Origin: Betaproteobacteria bacterium | Lineage (GTDB): Bacteria > Pseudomonadota > Gammaproteobacteria > Burkholderiales > Casimicrobiaceae | DNA: 64,000 bases | Direction of reading: 5' to 3' | Assembly: GCA_013298695.1 (NCBI GenBank) | Contig: JAAFIS010000001.1 | Coordinates: forward strand, 868,001 to 932,000 | Shown: one piece after another, positions 25,871 through 34,469 of the stretch | Numbering within the stretch: the first letter of the stretch is position 1 | How the letters are laid out: each line of letters starts with the position of its first letter | Position numbers and translations under genes: made by a program | The notes under the pieces: generated by a model | The model's database searches: none | The model's input: only the letters and a program-made list of their open reading frames with translations | What the model was told of the DNA's origin: nothing

Positions 25871-27274
25871 TCAGCTCTGCAATAGTGCTTGCAGCGTCGC
25901 GGCAGCCCGCGGTGCGCTGCGTCCGTAGCGCTGCAACAGCGCCATTCGCTCGGTCTCATCGGGCTTTACGCTGCGCGCTGCCGCAGTAAATCCATCCAGC
26001 CGCGAGGCGAGGATCCACTCGCGCAAGCCCTTGACCTTGTTCCAGCGCTGTTGATTGTCCAGACCGTTAAGCGTTACCTTTAACCAGTCGATGGGTTTGT
26101 CTGGCATTGAAATGAGTTGCCATAGCGAATTCTTCTCGGCGGTGTCGGCAATCGTTGCTTCAACATGCGCAATCATCGCCGCGCTAAACGTTGGTTGAAA
26201 CATGCGCACCATCTGCGGCACAATTTTTTTGTCGGTAAACACCGGCACCGGCGCACGTGGTTTTGCGGCGCTCGCCGAGCAATCTACGTAGAGCCAGTCT
26301 GAATCGGCAGCGATTTCACCGCTGACGAACTCGATTCGAGTCGGTTCAATGTGTTTTACGCGCCCTAAGCGGATCACGTTTTTTATTGCGCGCAGCGCGT
26401 GCAACTCTGCCTTAGACATCAGTGCGCCGTGGAACATTGAAGGTGTCACGCTTGGATCGAGCCTCAACAGCTGCTCTCCCGCTTCCAACTTCCCGAACAA
26501 CTCATCGACCGACGCTGAGGTCGCGATCGATTCGAGTTGCCGTGCCAGCGAATCAAACACCGTCTCAAAAAACTCATTGCCAGGCTGCGCGTTCGCGCGG
26601 TTCAAAAACCATGAATCCCGCGGCATGATCCAGTGAATCTTGTCGGGTGAAACGTTGTTATCAAGCAACCATAAACAAGCATCAACACCTGTTTTCCCGG
26701 CGCCCACCACAACATAGCCCGAGTGCGCACGCGAAACTTTTGAGAGCGCATTGATCGGAATGCACTTCACATCACGCGCCACCGCGTATTTCGGCGGATG
26801 CGTAGACGGCACTTCAGTACCCATAAACGTGGTGTCCACGACTTTGCGGTTTACGGTAAGCCGAGACGTTTCTCCGTTCATCAACGAGGTCACTTCATGA
26901 TGATCTTCGTAGTCGCCCACGTAATCATGCATCGGAAGATAACGAACGCGACCCGACGCTACGAAGGTTTGCATCAGCTGTTCGTAATACGCGATAAGTT
27001 CCGCCGCGGTCGCGCGCTCACGCATGCCGGCGTTGAGTGGATGCTTGTCTCGCAAATCGCCGCCGAGCGCTTTCGAATTCACGCCGTAATAGGCAGACGG
27101 CTGATGCAGGCGCACGAACGGATAGGCGTCGTTCCAATGACCACCTGGGCCGTGATGTCGGTCGACGAAGGTTAACGTCGCGTCGGTTTCGTGAAACAAC
27201 ACGTCGGCGAACGCCATACCGACCGCTCCGCTGCCAACGATGAGGTAATCCGTTTGATGTGCGCGTTCGTTCAT
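25871..27274 (-). CDS. FAD-dependent NAD(P)-binding oxidoreductase (flavin monooxygenase-like)
   Basis: 467 residues. FAD dinucleotide fold YLIVGSGAVGMAFAD at the N-terminus, GGHWNDAYPFVRLHQPS like flavin monooxygenases, and a second nucleotide-binding motif VVVGAGKTGVDACLWLL at about residue 198. The Baeyer-Villiger fingerprint FxGxxxHxxxW/P is not visible, so a monooxygenase role is only a guess. It is convergent with ccdA (13 bases between stops). Confidence 0.75.
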   Translation of the reverse strand: MNERAHQTDYLIVGSGAVGMAFADVLFHETDATLTFVDRHHGPGGHWNDAYPFVRLHQPSAYYGVNSKALGGDLRDKHPLNAGMRERATAAELIAYYEQLMQTFVASGRVRYLPMHDYVGDYEDHHEVTSLMNGETSRLTVNRKVVDTTFMGTEVPSTHPPKYAVARDVKCIPINALSKVSRAHSGYVVVGAGKTGVDACLWLLDNNVSPDKIHWIMPRDSWFLNRANAQPGNEFFETVFDSLARQLESIATSASVDELFGKLEAGEQLLRLDPSVTPSMFHGALMSKAELHALRAIKNVIRLGRVKHIEPTRIEFVSGEIAADSDWLYVDCSASAAKPRAPVPVFTDKKIVPQMVRMFQPTFSAAMIAHVEATIADTAEKNSLWQLISMPDKPIDWLKVTLNGLDNQQRWNKVKGLREWILASRLDGFTAAARSVKPDETERMALLQRYGRSAPRAAATLQALLQS

Positions 27275-27365
27275 GGGATGTGCGGTTGGAATTGTTCGGG
27301 TAGCGCGAGCTGCGAGCGATGTGCTCTGGCGCTCAAGACGATCAAGTTAACAATACACCAACACT

Positions 27366-27773
27366 TCAAGAATCGTCGCTCGGGCACACGCGTTTAAAGA
27401 TCGCTTCGCGTTCGCCGCCAGTGGCGATCTCGCTCCACGAGCCAGCGTTGGCCTCGCTTGCCGCGGCGGCTACAGCATCGCCTTGCGCGAAGTGCTCTGT
27501 GAAGAAGCTCTCGTCAAGAACTCGGACGCGGCGATCTTTACAGTCGTACTCAACATGGTTTTTGATTGATCGTGCGGTGTTGGATGCAGGCTTCGATAGG
27601 TTGGTGACCTCCCAAACACGCCGCATCGTGTTCATCGGGCCGGTCTGGCGGATCGTTTTGGTATCAATAAATTTTGGCGATGACGCATCTCCGGCGCGGT
27701 CAATTCTTTCCCAATCGGCGGCTGACGCGTCCGCGCTAATCGCGATCAAAAGTAGCGGCAATATTTTTTTCAT
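27366..27773 (-). CDS. Secreted surface-adhesin-E-like protein
   Basis: 135 residues with a signal peptide (KKILPLLLIAISADASA). The mature part has the pattern of the surface-adhesin protein E family: W..I start, FIDTKTIRQTGPMNTMRRVWEVTN, then NHVEYDCKDRRVRVL with a conserved cysteine and a second near the C-terminus. In many Betaproteobacteria these are small periplasmic proteins of unknown role; adhesion is known only for the Haemophilus namesake. Upstream cytochrome gene is 48 bases away, same strand. Confidence 0.75.
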   Translation of the reverse strand: MKKILPLLLIAISADASAADWERIDRAGDASSPKFIDTKTIRQTGPMNTMRRVWEVTNLSKPASNTARSIKNHVEYDCKDRRVRVLDESFFTEHFAQGDAVAAAASEANAGSWSEIATGGEREAIFKRVCPSDDS

Positions 27774-27821
27774 ATTTGCCAGAAATACGGGAATGGCAAA
27801 AGCCTTTTTAACCCCATCAGA

Positions 27822-28133
27822 TCACTTAAGTGCGAGTACGTACTTGGCCAACTTTAGGGCGTCTTCATCTGACACATGGGGTTGTGGCGGCATCACATCT
27901 TCGCCCCAAACTCCAGTGCCACCTGCTTTTATTTTTTTCGCTAATTTTTCAGCCGCATCGGCGTCATTCACATACTTGCTTGCAATCTCGTTGAGCTTCG
28001 GCCCGTACTTTCGTTTGTCCAAGTAATGGCACGCAAGGCAATTGCTCTTCACCAATAAGTCGTAATCCGCGTACGCGAAACCTGAAGTGCCCACTACGCA
28101 CGTGAATGTCAAAACGGTGAGTGCATTTCTCAT
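27822..28133 (-). CDS. Small periplasmic class I cytochrome c
   Basis: 103 residues. Signal peptide to about residue 22, then one heme motif CLACH at ~32. The distal methionine lies in the C-terminal half (GEDVMPPQPHVSDEDA), as in cytochromes c551/c552. It is probably an electron acceptor. It follows the PQQ-type sugar dehydrogenase on the same strand, so it may take that enzyme's electrons (inference). A terminator hairpin sits between the two genes, so they are not simply one uninterrupted transcript. Confidence 0.92.
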   Translation of the reverse strand: MRNALTVLTFTCVVGTSGFAYADYDLLVKSNCLACHYLDKRKYGPKLNEIASKYVNDADAAEKLAKKIKAGGTGVWGEDVMPPQPHVSDEDALKLAKYVLALK

Positions 28134-28166
28134 CTACCCAACCTCAGAAGTCTTCGACAGAAAAAC

Positions 28167-28198
28167 AAATTGCGCTGCCGCGAACGGCAGCGCAATTT
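28167..28198. terminator. Rho-independent terminator downstream of the sugar dehydrogenase
   Basis: Perfect 14-base stem (AAATTGCGCTGCCG / CGGCAGCGCAATTT) with a CGAA tetraloop. It lies 25 bases beyond the stop codon of the minus-strand gene ending at 28223. Flanking A/T runs make it usable in that direction. Confidence 0.88.
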
Positions 28199-28222
28199 CC
28201 GTAAGCGCGTGAAAAGTCCGCG

Positions 28223-29488
28223 CTACTCAGGCTTCACGCGGATGATGACGCCTTGATCTTCAAGTGCCACATACATGTTGCCATCGGGGCCTTGAGACAC
28301 AGCGCGGAAGCGCCCTGTCACGGTCGGCCAAGAAGCCTGAACCGCAGTGGAAGATATTCCGTTCGCGCTGATCTTCAAAACGTCGAGACGATTGCCTACG
28401 GGTGTACCGTGAATACCGATACCCGCGTATCCCACCACCATCTGACCGTCCCAATCTTTCCATTGCTTACCGGAAAGGAACGTATTGCAGAACATGCCTT
28501 GCGACAGTCCATTGTTGTTCCATGCTGGCTTCATAGCATTGGGGTACGTCTTCAAGTCGGTCATTGGCATAAATGCGGAACGCTCTTTCGGATCCATCGC
28601 ACCCATTTGATTGGGCGAGTAACCGCAGTAGTCGTCCGGACAATCTTTACGACCCGCCATGTTGGGGCGAGGATCCCATCCCGCGTTGCCGCCATTTTCA
28701 AGCGCAGTCACCTCATCTGAATGCCACGGGCCATTCTCTGCGGTGAACGGGCGGCCATCGCTAGGGCGAAAGGCAATGCCCTGCGGGTTGCGGTGTCCGT
28801 AGGTGTAGATGCGTGGGTCGAAGCCAGGAGGCGGCTTGTTGCCCGGCGCCGCTTTGCCTTCGCGATCAATGCGCAGCACTTTTCCAGCGATGATCGTTGG
28901 GCTTTGAGGACCAACGCCCAAATGGTTGTCACCCGTCGTTAGGTAGATGAAGCCGTCGGTAGGACTGAAGCGAACGCGACCCCCATTGTGCGCACCGGGG
29001 CCACCAAACGGATGCTTGGATGCGGCGGGCTTGTAATTCACATCGGGAACGATGTCCTTGCGATCCGACACATTGGTAAATGATGCGTCCACCTTCATGC
29101 GCATCAAGCGATTGCCCAATTTGTCGTTGAGCTTCGAGCTTGAGTAGACGTAGATGTAGCGGTTGTTAGCGAAGTCAGGATCAACTTCAACGCCCATCAT
29201 GCCGGCTTGACCATCGCAGAAAAGATCAGCGCTTGCAGACGCGTAACCCGACACTCCACCGATAGCGTGCAGCTTATTGATCGTGCCAGAAGGCATCCGA
29301 ACCGATAAGCCTTTGCACTTTTCCGTGAAGAACATGGTGCCGTCTTTTAGGAACGACATATCCCAGGGCAACTCAAGTTTTCCAACAACAACTTCAGTAG
29401 TAAGAATCGGTGCTGCCGCATACAAAGTACCCGAAGCAACCAAGCTTGCGGCAATCAGCCCAGCTTTTCTTAAATGCATAGTTTTCAC
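28223..29488 (-). CDS. PQQ-dependent sugar dehydrogenase (Gdh-B/YliI family)
   Basis: 421 residues, secreted. Six-bladed propeller typical of soluble PQQ aldose dehydrogenases: LELPWDMSFLKDG start, GMMGVEVDPDFANNRYIYVYSS, GGPGAHNGGRVRFSPTDGFIYLTTGDN, IYTYGHRNPQGIAF and the C-terminal YVALEDQGVIIRVKP. Oxidises aldose sugars in the periplasm with calcium and PQQ. The start is GTG at 29488: AAGGAG sits five bases before it, while the ATG at 29479 is too far. PQQ synthesis genes are not in this window. Confidence 0.92.
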   Translation of the reverse strand: MKTMHLRKAGLIAASLVASGTLYAAAPILTTEVVVGKLELPWDMSFLKDGTMFFTEKCKGLSVRMPSGTINKLHAIGGVSGYASASADLFCDGQAGMMGVEVDPDFANNRYIYVYSSSKLNDKLGNRLMRMKVDASFTNVSDRKDIVPDVNYKPAASKHPFGGPGAHNGGRVRFSPTDGFIYLTTGDNHLGVGPQSPTIIAGKVLRIDREGKAAPGNKPPPGFDPRIYTYGHRNPQGIAFRPSDGRPFTAENGPWHSDEVTALENGGNAGWDPRPNMAGRKDCPDDYCGYSPNQMGAMDPKERSAFMPMTDLKTYPNAMKPAWNNNGLSQGMFCNTFLSGKQWKDWDGQMVVGYAGIGIHGTPVGNRLDVLKISANGISSTAVQASWPTVTGRFRAVSQGPDGNMYVALEDQGVIIRVKPE

Positions 29489-29996
29489 GAACTCTCCTTG
29501 GTGTTTTTTATGGGCAAGTGAGCCGTGAATGAGTCACAACCTACGATGCCCTATGGAAAAAATTACGACCGTATCAAGATTCCGCAGTTGTCAAAAAATC
29601 TCCAGCTTTCAAAAATCTCCACTAGTTAAAAATCTCAGAGAAAATCCACGAGTCAAGCAACTGTGCAATCCGAGCGGGTTGTAACAGATGCAGGTTAGGG
29701 AATCCACAAACATTTCGTTTTCCGAAACTAGGTTTGTTTCGTTCTTAGCGCTTTTGCTGGCGCGCAGACGTTCGTTTTTCGTGCGTTGTAGACGACAATC
29801 TTCAGGGCGAAGACGCGACTGCGGCTATCTTGCGCGCTGTTTTTTGGGCGTCGAGATTCACGTGATCGCGGCTTCGAAATCTTGCTTGCGAGAAAGCAGC
29901 TAAAGAAGAGTGGACTCAGAAACTTGATGCTGCACCGCATCATGTTGGTGAAACAACTCCAACGCCCGGATGAGAGTGCGCAACTGTGCCGCTCGC
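29489..29996. other. Gene-poor stretch upstream of the sugar dehydrogenase
   Basis: About 500 bases without a convincing gene on either strand. Near 29594-29635 the string AAAAATCTC occurs three times at roughly 15-17 base spacing, close to the likely dehydrogenase promoter. The remainder adjoins a decayed DUF924 gene and may include more of its remains, but I cannot recognise any. Confidence 0.45.
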
Positions 29997-30245
29997 CTAC
30001 AACTTGCGAAACGCATTGCGCGAGAACTGGTCACGCACGACAATCTCCGCCGACCTCCCACGCGCGGTCACTGGTCAAGCGAACAACTCGCAACGATTCA
30101 CCTGCGCATGCAACGCAGCAAGCCGCACGCGGATCAAAGCATCAAACGCGTCATCTTTCACCCAGCACTGTTTCCGCGAAATTTCGGTGAACCAGAAATC
30201 GAGGATGGTTTTTTGCATGCGTTGAGCTTCTCGGAACGCGTGCAT
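29997..30245 (-). pseudogene. Decayed DUF924-family gene
   Basis: Read from ATG 30245 or 30218, the minus strand gives QKTILDFWFTEI, then CWVKDDAFDALIRVRLAALH, matching the DUF924 start (ILDFWF..WF.KD..FD..I..RF). The frame ends at TGA 30077-30075 exactly where the family has a tryptophan (GELxxW). It then continues in the same frame with TARGRSAEIVVRDQFSRNAFR, matching the next family block (RG.LA.II.LDQFPRN.FR), up to a TAG at 29999-29997. Downstream family motifs are gone. This looks like an inactivated and truncated gene rather than a sequencing slip, since two stops are involved. Confidence 0.72.
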
Positions 30246-30282
30246 GATGGAATAGGCGCACGGTGAAGAGGATACGCCACTT

Positions 30283-30356
30283 GTAGGCTGGGTTGAGGCA
30301 CGAAACCCAGCTTTGTGCGAACCGAGAGCTTCGCTAGGTTTTTTAACCCAGCCTAC
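30283..30356. repeat. Inverted repeat GTAGGCTGGGTT ... AACCCAGCCTAC
   Basis: Perfect 12-base inverted repeat at 30283-30294 and 30345-30356 with a third partial copy of the arm (AACCCAGC) at 30304-30311 in the loop. This resembles a dispersed GTAGGCTGGGTTGAGGCACGA-type intergenic element found in many bacterial genomes. The right arm contains the stop codon of the KAP NTPase gene, so the element forms the 3' end of that message and may act as terminator. Confidence 0.7.
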
Positions 30357-32257
30357 GTCTTTGCAGCTGTAGCGTGCTCCACGCGCTCTTTGCAGCTTCG
30401 CAACTGATCAATCGCATGCGCTAGACCCCGCTCTTTAAGATCAAGAAGACCGCGCCGCGCCACAGGTCCATACTCGCCCGCCTGCTCTTCGCGGGTGATA
30501 GCGGCATCAAGTTCCTCAAAGAACGAAAGCTCGGGCAGGAGATCCTTGTACACCTCCGTATTCGATGCAATAAATCGATGCTCGATGCCTGTAGATACAT
30601 CCCAGTATCCAGCTACTGTTTTTTGTAGTCGCAAGCGTTCTAAAAAATCCTCAACGGTGAAACGCGAGAAGAGTGGCCGGTGCGAGAAGATTCCATTCAA
30701 ATTGGAAATCGTCTCAGCAAAGGATTGCGCATCGGTGCTGAGCGATTGCAAAAGCGCGACCGATTTTCTCTCTAAGAACGAATCATATTGCGTTGCACGT
30801 AGGTCGTTTGCATAACGCGCAAGTTCGACGAATTCGGGCAAGTCCGATGAGTAGCCTAAGCCATCGTAACCACTCGATGTGTCGATGCGCAGATCCCGAA
30901 CTCGCTCATACTCGCGTATATCCCCTTTCAGAGCCAAAGCCCTCACCGCGTCTTTTCCCAAGCCGAGCGAGTGACTTGCCGAAATGCCGCTGATCATCCC
31001 GCGCGTCGCCAGTGATATTAGGGTGCTGACTGCGAGAAGTAGTTGGTAAACGTTACTGAATTCGCCGTTGGTTATCTGAGCTCGCACGACAGTCGCAAGT
31101 GATTGGATTTCCGATTCCTGAAGGTCTCGCCAAAACCACAATCGCCGCCACGGTGGAGTTGATGCAGTGATAAGCGCTGGGTGAGTGTTTAGCAACTCTA
31201 CTAACTTATCTTCTACGATGGCACCGTCGCGAAGCAGAAAAGTGAAGAACACCACAGCAGACTTGCTTCGAAATTTCTCATCGAAAATTGTGTATCGATC
31301 AGCTAACTCACGAACCGGATCCTTCTCTTCCTTTTCGGATGCTAAGTACCTTGCCACACCCGATGTGTCCAGAAAAGGATCGAGCTGCTCCTGCTTTAAC
31401 GTTCCCGAGAGGAATTCAAAAGCAGTCGGTAGATGAACGCTGAGATAGGAGCGCGTGACCTCGTTTGATCGCTTGGCATCAGCTGGGAACTTGTCATACG
31501 CCCACGAGAAGTAGAGCAAGGCTTGCCTAAGAAGCCGCAAGTTGTTTTTGCCCGATTGCTCGAAGGCAGCACGCGTGGTTTGCTTCCATTCTTGCTCAAA
31601 CTCAACAGCGCTATTGGGAAAAAGCGCCTGTCCGAAAGTGGCGTATGCCTCGTCGAAGTCCGGTAGTACTTTGACGGTCAGCCCAATCGTTTTTTCTTTG
31701 CGCACGCGATATTTTTCGCGCTGATCCTCCCGCATTGCGTCTTCGTTCTCATTTACGAGCACTACACAACGAACTTCGCTGTGCTCTACAAGCGAGTTGA
31801 TATACCCGAGTACGTCATCGACATCGATTCTCGTTCTTTCGAGGTCGTCAAAAACGATCAACGTGCCTTTTTTAGGTTTCAACCAATCGGCAAGCTGAAC
31901 GTCGGGAACCGTGGACGAAACCGAGCCATCGGACTTTCCGTCCTGGTCAAGGTCGACTTGTATCGTCGTTTTCAGCAAGCCTTTAACCAACTTTGCGGCA
32001 AACGAGGCGGCCTTCCCACCCAATAGCGGATGAAGTGCGGCGAAAATAGACTGGTCGATCGCGGCAGTATCGGAGAGGCCGTACAACGATATGTAAATGT
32101 TCGTTAAGCCTCTCTCGTCTCGTTGCTGCAAAAACCGTTTAACGAAATGTGTTTTACCGCAACCCCATGCGCCAGTTACTGCAGCAGTGAATTCCGGATT
32201 TACCGCCGCAGACGCGTACGTTTCGAGAACCTCTTGTGCGCGAGCGTTCACGGACAT
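30353..32257 (-). CDS. KAP-family P-loop NTPase
   Basis: 634 residues. Walker A GAWGCGKT at 29-36 and Walker B TLIVFDDLER at ~133-141 are of the KAP/STAND-related AAA+ type. The large helical C-terminal half (~230-634) has no recognisable domain and no clear membrane segment. KAP NTPases are patchily distributed and some function in phage defence, but none of the usual partners is adjacent. I choose ATG 32257 because AGGAGAAG lies eight bases before it; a GTG nine codons upstream is also open. Base composition looks lower in GC than the neighbours, hinting at transfer. The stop codon lies inside an inverted repeat. Confidence 0.85.
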   Translation of the reverse strand: MSVNARAQEVLETYASAAVNPEFTAAVTGAWGCGKTHFVKRFLQQRDERGLTNIYISLYGLSDTAAIDQSIFAALHPLLGGKAASFAAKLVKGLLKTTIQVDLDQDGKSDGSVSSTVPDVQLADWLKPKKGTLIVFDDLERTRIDVDDVLGYINSLVEHSEVRCVVLVNENEDAMREDQREKYRVRKEKTIGLTVKVLPDFDEAYATFGQALFPNSAVEFEQEWKQTTRAAFEQSGKNNLRLLRQALLYFSWAYDKFPADAKRSNEVTRSYLSVHLPTAFEFLSGTLKQEQLDPFLDTSGVARYLASEKEEKDPVRELADRYTIFDEKFRSKSAVVFFTFLLRDGAIVEDKLVELLNTHPALITASTPPWRRLWFWRDLQESEIQSLATVVRAQITNGEFSNVYQLLLAVSTLISLATRGMISGISASHSLGLGKDAVRALALKGDIREYERVRDLRIDTSSGYDGLGYSSDLPEFVELARYANDLRATQYDSFLERKSVALLQSLSTDAQSFAETISNLNGIFSHRPLFSRFTVEDFLERLRLQKTVAGYWDVSTGIEHRFIASNTEVYKDLLPELSFFEELDAAITREEQAGEYGPVARRGLLDLKERGLAHAIDQLRSCKERVEHATAAKT

Positions 32258-32325
32258 AGTCTTCTCCTGTGCTGAATTGATCACTCGATGTAAGTTACTT
32301 CTTTATATCGAGAGGCTACTTCATC

Positions 32326-34416
32326 CTAAAACCGCTTCAACCAAGCAAAAAACTCTTTGTACCAAAGCCGTGAATTTTGCGGTTTTAGGATCCAGTGATT
32401 TTCGTCGGGATAGACGACAAGCCTTGCCGCGATGCCTTTGGCGCGCAGGGTGTTGTAGTACTCAAGCCCTTCGTAATACGGCACGCGGTAATCGAGTTCG
32501 CCGTGGATGACTAGCGTCGGCGTTTTCATGTTGTTGGCGTACGTGTGCGGTGATTGCGCGCCATGTTTTTTGGCGTCTTCCCACGGCCATACGCCGAGCT
32601 CATCTTTGGTCCACAAATACATGTCGTCGCCGAATTGCGCTTGCCAGTCGTACACGCCGGCGTGGCATACGTACGCTTTGTAGCGATCCGTGTGGCCGTT
32701 CATCCAGGCGACCATGTGGCCGCCGTAGCTGCCGCCTGCGGCGTAGAGTTTGTTTTTGTCAACGATGCCTTCTTTGATGAGGGCGTCGGTGACGGCTTCA
32801 ACGTCAGCGAAACTCGGTTCGCTCATGTTCGCGTGCAAGGTGCCGAGAAACTTTTCATCGAACCCCGATGAGCCGTGAAAGTTTACGGCGGCAACAACGT
32901 AGCCTTGCGCAGCGAACGCCTGCATATTCCAGCGGTAGTGAAACGTATCCAGATGTGCGGCATGTGGGCCGCCGTGAACGTTTTGCAACAGCGGATATTT
33001 TTTCTTCGCGTCGTATTTCGGCGGGTAGCAGATGAAGGTTTGAACCGGCTGGCCTTTCCAGCCTTTGAAGGTGCGCGATTCCCAATCGCCGAGTCTCACT
33101 TTTTCGAGGAACGCGTTAGTGCGGTCGAGGCGGAGGGTTTTCACCTCTCCCTGTGGGAGAGGTCGCGCGCTAGCGCGGGTGAGGGAAGCGCCGCTCGCTT
33201 GATGTAGCTGTTTTGTACGCGAAGTTTTTCCCTCACCCGGCCTATCGGCAGATCTCTCCCGAGGGGAGAGGTGGGTACAGAGCAATTGCGCCGGATGATC
33301 GATGGTGGATCGGGTGTATACGAGCGCGTCGCCCGTGCGCGCGAGGTCGAACGCGGCAATCGTGCCGCCATTGGCGATGCGAATCGGCTCGGCTGCGTCG
33401 AGCGGCAGCGAATAGAGATGCTGTTGCCCCGAATCTTCGGCGTTGAACACAATCGCGCGATCATCGTGCGTCCATTGCAGTTGCGCCGTGCCGTATGTGC
33501 CTACGCTGCGTGGCCATTTGACTGCGAGCCGCTCGGTCTTCTCACCTTTGCGCTGCCACAGCATCAGGCGAGTGTGTTGCGCGGGGGCGGAGGCGGGCGT
33601 TGACAGGAACGCGACGCGATCGCCGCCATTCGCGTAGGTTGGTGATCCGACCCACGCTTTGCCGAGATCAATCGTTTTCGTTTTGCGCGATTTCAGATTG
33701 AGGAGCATGATGATTGTGGGATCAAGCGTGCGCGTTGGGTTCGTCGGTTGCACGAATGCGATTTCGCCGCCATCAGGCGAGATCGCAAAATCGGCACTGC
33801 CCGCATCGGTGAGTGACAACGTCCACGGCTTACCTGCAAACAAGTCCTTCGTTTTTCCTGATGCGATGTTTACTTCGAACAAATGCGGGCGACGACCATC
33901 GCAAATCCAATGATCCCAATAGCGATAGTTGTCAACTTCGACCACCTTCGCCGTCACTTTCGATTCTTTCTCCGCCTTGAGTTTTTTGGCTTGCGCCTTG
34001 TCGTCTTTCAAGTCAGGCCATACGCTTGAAATCACAATCACGCTTTTACTATCGCGAAACCATTTCACGCTGGAAACGCCAGTAGAAAGCGTCGTCACAC
34101 GGTGCGCTTCGCCACCGTCCGGCGCGATTACGTACAACTGTGCTGCATCATCGCCTTCGCGCTTAGCGCAAAACGCAATTAGCTTGCCATCAGGCGACCA
34201 CTGCGGCGCAGTGTTTTTCTTGCCTGCGCTCGTAAGCTGTTTACGCGTTTTGCCATCGGTGGAATAAAGCCACAGCTGCGTCGTGCTCTCATTGGTTTCC
34301 ATCGAATACGTCGTTTGATCAACGACCGCCCAAGCGCCATCAGGCGAAAGGCTAGGCGTGCCGATGCGTTCGCATTGCCAGAGGTGATCTGCAGTGAGGT
34401 AGTTACTTTTTTTCAT
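32326..34416 (-). CDS. S9-family prolyl-oligopeptidase-like peptidase with a translated repeat insertion
   Basis: 696 residues. N-terminal beta-propeller of dipeptidyl/acylaminoacyl-peptidase type (~10-380), then an alpha/beta hydrolase domain (~445-696). Nucleophile serine is in AGGSYGGHMVAW, aspartate in HGELDYRVP and histidine in YPDENHWIL. No signal peptide, so cytoplasmic. Residues 382-425 (44 codons) are encoded entirely by a palindromic DNA repeat inserted in frame at the propeller/hydrolase boundary. The insert is Arg/Pro/Ser-rich and unlike the family. Catalytic residues remain intact, so the enzyme may still work. Confidence 0.92.
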   Translation of the reverse strand: MKKSNYLTADHLWQCERIGTPSLSPDGAWAVVDQTTYSMETNESTTQLWLYSTDGKTRKQLTSAGKKNTAPQWSPDGKLIAFCAKREGDDAAQLYVIAPDGGEAHRVTTLSTGVSSVKWFRDSKSVIVISSVWPDLKDDKAQAKKLKAEKESKVTAKVVEVDNYRYWDHWICDGRRPHLFEVNIASGKTKDLFAGKPWTLSLTDAGSADFAISPDGGEIAFVQPTNPTRTLDPTIIMLLNLKSRKTKTIDLGKAWVGSPTYANGGDRVAFLSTPASAPAQHTRLMLWQRKGEKTERLAVKWPRSVGTYGTAQLQWTHDDRAIVFNAEDSGQQHLYSLPLDAAEPIRIANGGTIAAFDLARTGDALVYTRSTIDHPAQLLCTHLSPRERSADRPGEGKTSRTKQLHQASGASLTRASARPLPQGEVKTLRLDRTNAFLEKVRLGDWESRTFKGWKGQPVQTFICYPPKYDAKKKYPLLQNVHGGPHAAHLDTFHYRWNMQAFAAQGYVVAAVNFHGSSGFDEKFLGTLHANMSEPSFADVEAVTDALIKEGIVDKNKLYAAGGSYGGHMVAWMNGHTDRYKAYVCHAGVYDWQAQFGDDMYLWTKDELGVWPWEDAKKHGAQSPHTYANNMKTPTLVIHGELDYRVPYYEGLEYYNTLRAKGIAARLVVYPDENHWILKPQNSRLWYKEFFAWLKRF
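33142..33273. repeat. 132-bp palindromic repeat inserted in frame in the S9 peptidase gene
   Basis: Begins CACCTCTCCC and ends GGGAGAGGTG. The two ~46-base halves are imperfect inverted copies: each contains a small hairpin (CTCTCCC..GGGAGAG), a second short hairpin and the core GGGTGAGGGAA / TTCCCTCACCC. About 40 bases lie between them. Such CTCTCCC..CCCTCACCC elements are normally intergenic REP/MITE-like repeats. Its length is exactly 44 codons with no stop in the peptidase frame. Confidence 0.85.
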
Positions 34417-34469
34417 GGCAGCTTTCTAGTGATCGTGGAATGAGCGTAACGATAAACGTTGATAGTTGA

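Noticed and set aside
28607-28626. CCCATTTGATTGGG-like palindrome inside the sugar dehydrogenase gene (a similar one near 2066 in rodZ)
   Set aside because: Imperfect and explained by codon content of coding sequence; not grouped with the intergenic palindromes.
29688-30266. Several plus-strand open frames of 70-100 codons
   Set aside because: They lie opposite the DUF924 remnant or in spacer sequence, lack ribosome-binding sites and have Arg/Ser-rich antisense-like composition.
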